The notes under the pieces are model-generated. The model ran no database searches. It was given only the letters and a program-made list of their open reading frames with translations, and was not told where the DNA came from. Shown here piece by piece: positions 57,806-64,000 of a DNA stretch of 64,000 nucleotides; the stretch's first letter is position 1, and each line of letters opens with the position of its first letter. The DNA lies in NCBI RefSeq assembly GCF_001995215.1, contig NZ_MUXN01000004.1, positions 62,193-126,192 on the forward strand. The letters are read 5' to 3'. The position numbers were made by a program, and so were the translations under genes. Source of the stretch: Amycolatopsis azurea DSM 43854. GTDB taxonomy: Bacteria; Actinomycetota; Actinomycetes; Mycobacteriales; Pseudonocardiaceae.

Positions 57806-58558
57806 ATGTTGCTCGAAGGCAGGAACGCGATCATCTACGGTGCGGCGGGTGGGATCGGGAGCGCGGTGGCTCGCGGATTCGCCAGGGAGGGCGCGACGGT
57901 CCATCTCGTCGGCCGCACGCTCAAGAAGCTCGACGCGCTGGCCGGCGAAATCCGTGCGGCGGGCGGGAAAGCGGAAACGGCGGAGTTCGACGCCCTCGAC
58001 GAAGCGGCCATCGACGAGCACGCCGCTTCAGTGGCTTCTTCGGCGGGCAGTGTCGACATCTCGATGAACGTCATCACGCACAACGACGTCCAGGGCACCC
58101 CGCTGGTCGAAATGTCGTTGGCGGACCTCGAAAGCCCGGTACGCACGGCGGTCCGGACCAACTTCCTGACCGCGCGGGCGGCCGCCCGGCACATGATCGG
58201 GCAGGGATCCGGGGTGATCCTGATGTTCGGTGGCGACGGCGATCCGCTGCCGGGATACCACCTCGGCGGATTGCAGGTCGCGTTCAGCGCGATGGAAGCG
58301 TTGCGGCGAGGGCTGGCGTGCGAGCTCGGACCGCAGGGCGTCCGTGTCGTGACCCTGCGTACCGGCGGGATTCCGGAGACGATTCCGGCGGGTGCCGGGC
58401 TCGACGACGCGATCCGCGACATGGTCGACGCGACGATGCTCAAGCGAACGGCATCACTCGAAGACGTCGCCCGTGTCGCCGCTTTCGCCGCGTCGGATCA
58501 TGCACGCAGCATGACGGCGACGGCGCTGAACATCAGTTGCGGCACGATGGTCGACTGA
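57806..58558 (+). CDS. Atypical SDR-family protein lacking the YxxxK motif
   Basis: The 250-residue SDR has nucleotide loop NAIIYGAAGGIGSAVARGFA and a Rossmann fold, but the region where Tyr-x-x-x-Lys belongs reads GYHLGGLQVAFSAMEAL. No Tyr-x-x-x-Lys is present, and NNAG is replaced by NVITHND. It may be a non-catalytic binding member or use another chemistry. ATG at 57806 follows GGGAGG. It is co-transcribed with ArsR and SRPBCC genes. Confidence 0.82.
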   Translation: MLLEGRNAIIYGAAGGIGSAVARGFAREGATVHLVGRTLKKLDALAGEIRAAGGKAETAEFDALDEAAIDEHAASVASSAGSVDISMNVITHNDVQGTPLVEMSLADLESPVRTAVRTNFLTARAAARHMIGQGSGVILMFGGDGDPLPGYHLGGLQVAFSAMEALRRGLACELGPQGVRVVTLRTGGIPETIPAGAGLDDAIRDMVDATMLKRTASLEDVARVAAFAASDHARSMTATALNISCGTMVD

Positions 58559-58630
58559 CCTCCCGCCGGAAGTAACACCGGCGAACGATCTCCCGACTAC
58601 GCGGCACTACCACGTGCCGGGGAGGCCGTT

Positions 58631-59128
58631 ATGCCGAAGAGAACGACGAAGCTGGGTATGGCCCTGGCGATCGGGCTTCTGGTCGCCGGGGGGTGCGGTG
58701 TCGAGACCGGACCCGCCGGGCGGGTCACGACGCAGAGCAGTTCGACGACACAGAGCACTTCGACAACGCAGAGCAGTTCGACACCGGCAAGCAGCAGCTG
58801 GGCGGCGCCGACGACCACGGACACACCTACTTCGGCACCTCAGCAGTTCGTTCCGCCGAGCACGACCGCCGTCGCGGTGCCGAAGCAGGTCGATCCGGCG
58901 CCGTCGAAGACCCGCCCGAAGACGACGCCCACGGCGAAGGCGCCGAATCTGGCGGAGTGCGGCAGCGACTACTACCGCAACACCGACGGTGTCTGCGTCC
59001 ACCGGCCGGCGACCGGACCCGGTGCGGCCAACGGCGCGACCGCCCTCTGCAAGGACGGTTCCTATAGCTACAGCCAGAATCGTCGCGGTACCTGTTCCGG
59101 ACACGGTGGGGTTCGCACCTGGTTGTGA
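58631..59128 (+). CDS. DUF3761 lipoprotein with Ser/Thr-rich linker
   Basis: The 165-residue product has signal LAIGLLVAGGC (lipobox Cys22), a long Thr/Ser/Pro-rich linker (about 30-105) and the C-terminal DUF3761 domain: ALCKDGSYSYSQNRRGTCSG, then HGGVRTWL. The linker would hold the domain away from the cell. DUF3761 is of unknown function. ATG at 58631. It is monocistronic; next comes the MFS gene after 57 bp. Confidence 0.88.
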   Translation: MPKRTTKLGMALAIGLLVAGGCGVETGPAGRVTTQSSSTTQSTSTTQSSSTPASSSWAAPTTTDTPTSAPQQFVPPSTTAVAVPKQVDPAPSKTRPKTTPTAKAPNLAECGSDYYRNTDGVCVHRPATGPGAANGATALCKDGSYSYSQNRRGTCSGHGGVRTWL

Positions 59129-59185
59129 TCCCGTCGGTCAATCATTCACTCAGGAGGGTGGTGCTGTGTAAGGTCGGATCATGGG

Positions 59186-60613
59186 ATGCGCAAGGTGAAA
59201 CCGGTCGGACGGGCACCTTCGCCCAGGATCTTCGTCGTCGTGCTCGCCACCTGCGGTTTGGTGGCCTCGTTCATGCAGACGCTCGTCGTCCCGCTCATTC
59301 CGGCGTTTCCGCGGCTGCTCAACACGACCCCGTCGGACGCGTCGTGGGTGGTGACGGCGACCCTGATCGCCGGAGCCGTGGTGATGCCGGTGAGCGGCAG
59401 GCTCGGCGACCTCTACGGTAAACGCCGGTTGCTGCTGATCAGCCTGGGTTTCCTGGTCGCGGGCTCGGTGGTGTCCGCGTTGACCAGTTCGCTCGCGCTG
59501 ATGGTCGTCGGCCGGGGACTGCAAGGCTGCGCGATGGGCGCGATCCCGCTGGGGATCAGCATCATGCGTGACGAACTCGCGCCGGACCGGGTCGGCGCCG
59601 CGATCTCGGTGATGAGTTCGACGCTCGGCGTCGGCGGCGCCATCGGGCTCCCGGTGTCGGCGCTGGTCGCGCAGAACGCCGATTGGCACGTCCTCTTCTG
59701 GGCGTCGGCGGGGCTCGGGCTCGTCTGTGGCCTGCTGATCCTGTTCGTGGTGCCGGAGTCGCCGGTGAAGACACCGGCGCCGTTCGACTACCTCGGCGCC
59801 GTGGGGCTGACGGTCGGGCTCGTCTGCCTACTGTTGCCGATCGTCAAGGGCGGCGAATGGGGCTGGGGCAGCGGTCGCACCCTCGGTTTCGCCGGGACCG
59901 CGGTGGTGCTCCTGCTGGTCTGGGGCGCCTATCAGCTGAGGCGCCGCGATCCACTCGTGGACCTGCGGGTGTCCGCCCGGCGGCCGGTGCTGTTCACCAA
60001 CCTCGCGTCGATCATGATCGGGTTCGCGCTGTACTCGATGGCGTTGTCGTTCCCGCAGTTGCTGCAGGCGCCCGGGTCGACCGGTTACGGCCTCGGCCTG
60101 ACGATGGTGCAGGCCGGACTCTGTCTGGCGCCGAACGGGCTGGTCATGTTCCTGCTGTCGCCGGTTTCGGCCAGGCTCATCGAGCGCTACGGACCGCGTA
60201 CGACGCTGATGGCCGGTGCCACCACCATCGCGACCGGGTACGTCTTCGCGACCGTGTTGATGGACAACGCCTTCGAGCTGATCACGGCGTCGATCATCAT
60301 CGGTGGTGGCGTCGGCATCGCCTACGCGGCCATGCCCGCGCTGATCATGGGCTCGGTCCCGGTCACCGAAACGGCGTCCGCTAACGGGTTCAACTCGCTG
60401 ATGCGCTCCGTCGGCACGTCGACGTCCAGCGCGGTGATGGCGACCATGCTCGCGTCGCTGGCGATCACCGTGGGCGGGGTCTCCGTTCCGTCCGCGACAG
60501 GGTTCCGGCTGAGCTTCGTGGTCGCCGCCGGTGCGGCACTGCTGGGACTCGTCCTGACCGCCTTCGTCCCGAAGCAACGCCAGCCCGAACCGCTGGTCGC
60601 GTCGGTTCGGTAA
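59186..60613 (+). CDS. MFS transporter of the DHA2 (14-TM) family
   Basis: The 475-residue drug/H+ antiporter-like protein has motif A GRLGDLYGKRRLLL (about 72-85) and a helix 5 motif GVGGAIGLPVSALVA. About 14 hydrophobic segments. DHA2 pumps export drugs or dyes. ATG 59186 has no strong ribosome site. No regulator gene is adjacent. It converges with the TPP enzyme gene. Confidence 0.92.
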   Translation: MRKVKPVGRAPSPRIFVVVLATCGLVASFMQTLVVPLIPAFPRLLNTTPSDASWVVTATLIAGAVVMPVSGRLGDLYGKRRLLLISLGFLVAGSVVSALTSSLALMVVGRGLQGCAMGAIPLGISIMRDELAPDRVGAAISVMSSTLGVGGAIGLPVSALVAQNADWHVLFWASAGLGLVCGLLILFVVPESPVKTPAPFDYLGAVGLTVGLVCLLLPIVKGGEWGWGSGRTLGFAGTAVVLLLVWGAYQLRRRDPLVDLRVSARRPVLFTNLASIMIGFALYSMALSFPQLLQAPGSTGYGLGLTMVQAGLCLAPNGLVMFLLSPVSARLIERYGPRTTLMAGATTIATGYVFATVLMDNAFELITASIIIGGGVGIAYAAMPALIMGSVPVTETASANGFNSLMRSVGTSTSSAVMATMLASLAITVGGVSVPSATGFRLSFVVAAGAALLGLVLTAFVPKQRQPEPLVASVR

Positions 60614-60654
60614 CGCCCCCGCGTGCGATCTCAGCGCACGCGGGGGCGCTCCGC

Positions 60655-62217
60655 TCAGAACAGCGTCGGAACGATCGCGTCGATCAGGTGCGGTCCCGGC
60701 TCGGCGAGCGCGCGCTGGAACTGTTCGGCCAGCTCCTCCGCGGTCGTCGCCCGGGTCGCCGGGACGCCCATGCCCTCGGCGATCTTGACGAAGTCCATGT
60801 CCGGCCGGGAAAGGTCGAGCAGTTCGTTCGCCTTGGGGCCGCTGGCGTCCGCGCCGACGCGCTGCAACTCCAGCCGCAGGATCGCGTACGCGCGGTTGTT
60901 CAGCAGGACCGTGGTGACGTCGAGGTTCTCCCGCGCCTGCGTCCACAGCGCCGAAATCGTGTACAGCGCGCTGCCGTCGGACTGCAGGTTGATCACCGGC
61001 CGGTCCGGTGCGGCGACGGCCGCCCCGGTCGCGACGGGCATGCCGTAACCGATCGCGCCGCCGGTCAGGGTCAGCACGTCGTGCCGCGGCGCACCCGCGG
61101 TCGCGGCGGGCAGCAGCAGACCGGAGGTGTTCGCCTCGTCGGCGATGATCGCGCGCTCCGGCAGCAGCGCGCCGATCACCTCGACCCAGTTCTGCGGCGT
61201 CAGTGGCCCGGAGGGCAGCGCCGGCCGCGAGGCCTCTTGCAGTACCGGTTCCGTCTCGGTGGCGACCAGGTCCGCGACGTCGTTCAGGGCGCGCGGGACG
61301 TCCTGCCCCACTTCGGCCAGCACATGGACCTGCGCGCCTTCGGGGACCAGATCGCTCGCCTTGCCGGGGTAGGCGAAGAACGACACGGGCGCCTTCGTCC
61401 CGGCGACGATCACGTGCTTGATCCCGTCGAGCTGGTACGCGACCTGCTCGGCGAGGTAGCCCAGCCGCTCGATCGTCGGCAGGCCTTCGCCGCGCTCGAG
61501 CCGGGCGGGGAACGTCTCGACGAACGCCTTCACCCCGGTCGCGGCGGCGATCCGGCTGGTCGCGCGCAGGCCGGCCTCGCGGCAGCCACCGCCGCCGACG
61601 AGCAGTGCCACCGGCTCACCACTGGCCAGCACTTCGGCGATGGTCTTCACCTTCGTCGCGTCGACGACCTGCGGGATCCGCGGTGGGATGGGCGCGCAGG
61701 TCTCGCCGCCGTCGCCCCAGGACGCGTCGGCGGGGAGGATCAGCGTCGCGATCTGCCCGGGGGAATCCTGAGAGGCCGCGACCGCCGCGGCGGCGTCGGC
61801 ACCGACGTCCTTCGTGTGTTCGGAGCGGCGGACCCAGCCCTGGAGCGAACCGGCGACGGCTTCGATGTCCGATTCGAGCGGGGCGTCGTACTGCTTGTGG
61901 TAGGTCGCGTGATCGCCGATCACGTTGACGATCGGGGTGTGCGCGCGGCGCGCGTTGTGCAGGTTCGCCAGCCCGTTCCCCAGTCCCGGGCCGAGGTGCA
62001 GCAGCGTGGCCGCCGGTTTGTCGGCGATCCGCGCGTAACCGTCCGCGGCGCCGGTGACGACGCCTTCGAACAGGCCGAGCACACCGCGCATCTCGGGCAC
62101 GGTGTCGAGCGCGGCCACGAAGTGCATCTCCGAGGTGCCGGGATTCGAGAAACACACATCGACGCCACTGTCGACGAGCGTGCGGATCAGGGACTGGGCG
62201 CCGTTCATCTCACTCAC
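60655..62217 (-). CDS. Thiamine diphosphate-dependent enzyme, acetolactate synthase/decarboxylase family
   Basis: The 520-residue TPP enzyme has the N-terminal SNPGTSEMHFVAAL, the catalytic Glu in LFEGVVTGAADGYAR and the Mg/TPP motif LQSDGSALYTIS...VLLNN. Domains: PYR (1-165), central DHS-like (190-320) and PP (350-520). Shorter than catabolic ALS; closer to benzoylformate decarboxylase-like or uncharacterised IlvB-type proteins. GTG 62217 is chosen from GAGAGGG seven bases upstream; ATG 62208 or TTG 62223 also possible. Translation is linked to the FAD oxidase gene upstream (overlap). Confidence 0.85.
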   Translation of the reverse strand: MSEMNGAQSLIRTLVDSGVDVCFSNPGTSEMHFVAALDTVPEMRGVLGLFEGVVTGAADGYARIADKPAATLLHLGPGLGNGLANLHNARRAHTPIVNVIGDHATYHKQYDAPLESDIEAVAGSLQGWVRRSEHTKDVGADAAAAVAASQDSPGQIATLILPADASWGDGGETCAPIPPRIPQVVDATKVKTIAEVLASGEPVALLVGGGGCREAGLRATSRIAAATGVKAFVETFPARLERGEGLPTIERLGYLAEQVAYQLDGIKHVIVAGTKAPVSFFAYPGKASDLVPEGAQVHVLAEVGQDVPRALNDVADLVATETEPVLQEASRPALPSGPLTPQNWVEVIGALLPERAIIADEANTSGLLLPAATAGAPRHDVLTLTGGAIGYGMPVATGAAVAAPDRPVINLQSDGSALYTISALWTQARENLDVTTVLLNNRAYAILRLELQRVGADASGPKANELLDLSRPDMDFVKIAEGMGVPATRATTAEELAEQFQRALAEPGPHLIDAIVPTLF

Positions 62218-62219
62218 TT

Positions 62220-63602
62220 TCAAGCCCTCTCAGCGAAAAGGACGCCGGGGTTGAGGATCCCGGCCGGGTCGAAGGTCTCCTTGATCCGGCGCATCAGCGC
62301 GATCTTCGCCGGGTCCTCCAGGTCGAGGAAGTAGCCGGCCTTGGCCTTCCCGAGGCCGTGCTCGCCGGAGATCGCGCCGCCGAGTTCCATGCCGAGCGCG
62401 AAGATGTCGGTCAGCAGTCGCTTCCGCTTCTCCGTGTCCTTGCAGAAGATGGCAAGGTGGACGTTCCCGTCGCCGGCGTGTCCGCAACCGAGCGCGCCCG
62501 CCTCGCGCGAGAGCGCCATTTCCCTGCTCCGGCGCATGAACTCCGGCATCGCGGACCTCGGGACCACCACGTCGATGACGTCGTCGGCACCGGCGGCCTT
62601 GGCCGTCCAGAACGCCTTCTCGCGGGCCTCGATGAGCTTGCGCGCCGAAGTGCCTTCGAGCACGTACACGTCCATCGCGCCGAGGTCGCCCAGCATGCCG
62701 CCGAGTTCCTCGATGTCGGCGTGCAACCGGTCGTTGTCCCGGTTTTCCAGTGCCACCACCAGATATGCCTGGGCGGTGTCGCGGATGGAGTCCGGGACAC
62801 CGAGGCTGAGCTTCTCGTTGTAGCTGATCGCGGCGAGCGTCAGGTTGTCGATGTACTCCAGGATGTGCGGCGAGAGCCCGCTGGAGATGATCTTCGGGAC
62901 GACGGTCATCACCTCGTCGAAGGTCTCGAACGGGGCGAACACCGTGGCGCCGTGCGGCAGGCGCGGGTGCAGCTTCACGATGACCTCGGTCGCGATCGCG
63001 AGCGTGCCCTCGGAGCCGATGATCAGCTGCGTCAGGTCGTATCCGGTCGACACCTTCGAGGTCTTGCCGCCGGTCCGGATGATCTCGCCGGTCGGCAGCA
63101 CCGCCTGCAGGCCCACGACGTTGTGCCGCGTGACGCCGTACTTCACCGCGCGCATCCCGCCCGCGTTCGTCCCGACGTTGCCGCCGACGCTCGCGCTCAG
63201 CTCGCCGGGGTGGACGGTGTAGCCGAGTCCCGCCGCCGTGGTCTTTTCGTCCAATTCGGACAGTGTGACGCCCGGCTGAACGACCGCGACGTGGTTCTCG
63301 GTGTCGATCTCCAGCACGGCGTTCATGCGCTCGAAAGAGATCACCAGACCGTCTTCGCGGGGCTGCGCACCACCCGAAAGCCCGGTTCCCGACCCTCTCG
63401 CGGTCACCGGCACGCCGTGTTCGCTCGCGGCCTTGAGCAGCTCCGCGACCTCCTCCGCGCTTCCCGGTTTCGCCAGGTGGGCGGGCCGCTGTGGGCTGAC
63501 GGTCAAAGCCTCGTCGTGTGCGTAGTCCTCGGGGATCGCTTCGCCTGAAAGCAGATTCGTGTCCCCGACGATCTCGGCGAACCGTGCCGCAACATCGCCC
63601 AT
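62220..63602 (-). CDS. FAD-linked oxidase, D-lactate/glycolate dehydrogenase family (GlcD-like)
   Basis: The 460-residue flavoprotein oxidises a 2-hydroxyacid. FAD loop VTARGSGTGLSGGAQ, then VGGNVGTNAGGMRAVKYG and GSEGTLAIATEVIVKL. The C-terminal substrate/metal motif is GHAGDGNVHLAIF, then SGEHGLGKAKAGYF. ATG at 63602 has AGGG at a reasonable distance. It overlaps or abuts the TPP enzyme gene, so a 2-hydroxyacid oxidised here to a 2-ketoacid could be decarboxylated by its partner. This pathway reading is inference. Confidence 0.9.
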   Translation of the reverse strand: MGDVAARFAEIVGDTNLLSGEAIPEDYAHDEALTVSPQRPAHLAKPGSAEEVAELLKAASEHGVPVTARGSGTGLSGGAQPREDGLVISFERMNAVLEIDTENHVAVVQPGVTLSELDEKTTAAGLGYTVHPGELSASVGGNVGTNAGGMRAVKYGVTRHNVVGLQAVLPTGEIIRTGGKTSKVSTGYDLTQLIIGSEGTLAIATEVIVKLHPRLPHGATVFAPFETFDEVMTVVPKIISSGLSPHILEYIDNLTLAAISYNEKLSLGVPDSIRDTAQAYLVVALENRDNDRLHADIEELGGMLGDLGAMDVYVLEGTSARKLIEAREKAFWTAKAAGADDVIDVVVPRSAMPEFMRRSREMALSREAGALGCGHAGDGNVHLAIFCKDTEKRKRLLTDIFALGMELGGAISGEHGLGKAKAGYFLDLEDPAKIALMRRIKETFDPAGILNPGVLFAERA

Positions 63603-63669
63603 CGACTGCCCTTTCCTCACGCGTCTTTGCCTGGTTACCGAAGCGTAGTACGTCATGGGCGGCGATGGC

Positions 63670-63686
63670 CATGAATCATTTTCATG
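63670..63686. promoter_or_regulatory. Palindrome upstream of the FAD oxidase
   Basis: CATGAA-TCATT-TTCATG, six-base arms, in a relatively A+T-rich stretch 67 bases before the FAD oxidase ATG. Possible operator; direct GGTTACC repeats flank the region (63634-63640 and 63724-63730). Confidence 0.4.
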
Positions 63687-63780
63687 TTTGCTTCGAGCGG
63701 TCACAACCTCATGACAACCTCACTCGGTTACCCATGTCGCAGCGGGCCACGGCGGCCCGCCGGAAGGGGTGGGACGCTCG

Positions 63781-64000
63781 ATGGGATCAACGATGAGACG
63801 GATCGCGGCGCTGGGGGCGGCGGTCGCGGTCACGTTCGGACTCGCGGTACCGGTGGCCGAAGGCGGGGAAGCGGGCTGCACGGCGCCCGTGGTGAACGTC
63901 AGCGGCGTCAGCCAGGCCGAAGGGACGAGCGCCGGGTACACCACTCTTCTCTTCACCGTTTCCGTCGACGACGGTGGCTGCGCGCCGCAGGGCTCGGTCG
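63781..64000 (+). CDS. Secreted protein, 5' part only
   Basis: The reading frame from ATG 63781 (or 63793) runs past the window end. It starts MGSTMRRIAALGAAVAVTFG, a Sec signal peptide ending near VAEGGEAGC. The following VNVSGVSQAEGTSAGYTTLL looks like the start of a Calx-beta-like extracellular repeat. Cys pairs GCTAP and GCAPQ suggest a disulfide. AAGGGG lies 13 bases before 63781. Family and length cannot be judged from this fragment. Confidence 0.65.
   Translation, partial: MGSTMRRIAALGAAVAVTFGLAVPVAEGGEAGCTAPVVNVSGVSQAEGTSAGYTTLLFTVSVDDGGCAPQGSV

Overview
The window is 64 kb of very G+C-rich actinobacterial chromosome. Gene content points to a Pseudonocardiales actinomycete such as Amycolatopsis: a one-piece 2-oxoglutarate decarboxylase (kgd), a paired fadE23/fadE24-like locus, a fadA-fadB pair, accA1/accD1-like carboxylase genes, DUF3761 and MASE1 proteins, and many GTG or TTG starts. 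The genus is an inference. No tRNA, rRNA, CRISPR array, transposase or phage gene was seen. Genes are dense and often coupled by ATGA, GTGA or TGATG overlaps.

Layout. 1-847: 3' part of a BpsA-like methyltransferase-fold gene. 939-4292: four-gene osmoprotectant ABC transporter. 4297-7621: acetyltransferase, secreted subtilisin with a P-domain, membrane-anchored hypothetical. 7698-11414: kgd. 11786-18780: small CxxC protein, DUF4291 protein, fused two-half ABC exporter and an ABC-2 pair. 19453-24120: alanine dehydrogenase, NADPH:quinone reductase-like protein, PPOX-fold protein, PucR regulator. 24311-25560: PadR regulator flanked by two VOC proteins. 25640-28059: metY-metX, preceded by a compact folded leader. 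28282-30388: hypothetical protein, TetR regulator, SGNH esterase. 30566-35318: acyl-CoA carboxylase and acyl-CoA dehydrogenase operon that looks like leucine catabolism. 35804-39427: GNAT, SDR, PhaC-like Cys hydrolase, stand-alone MASE1. 39577-42126: fadE pair. 42379-48364: LtrA, double-TetR regulator, fadA-fadB. 48641-52213: a cassette encoding a six-cysteine small peptide, MauE/DoxX, a TlpA-like thioredoxin, an ABC exporter and an S26 signal peptidase. 52277-56242: MMPL transporter with a two-component system. 56358-60613: ArsR-SRPBCC-SDR operon, DUF3761 lipoprotein, MFS pump. 60655-63602: TPP enzyme and FAD-linked oxidase operon. 63781-end: start of a secreted protein.

How the genes work together. 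Much of the window is CoA-ester catabolism: carboxylase/IVD-type genes, two ACADs and FadAB. Three perfect or near-perfect palindromes sit in the promoter regions of these loci, beside or shared with TetR-type regulators. The most novel-looking system is the 48.6-52.2 kb cassette. It reads as a dedicated line for making, oxidising, exporting and trimming a disulfide-rich mini-protein.

Between genes there are three or four families of short palindromes: GGGCCCTTCAC-type terminators, a 53-bp GCGAAAGTGGCTTTCGC element, a GGTCGTGAGTGG element, and one GTCCCCAATG hairpin. Several copies are nested together at 35.36-35.75 kb.
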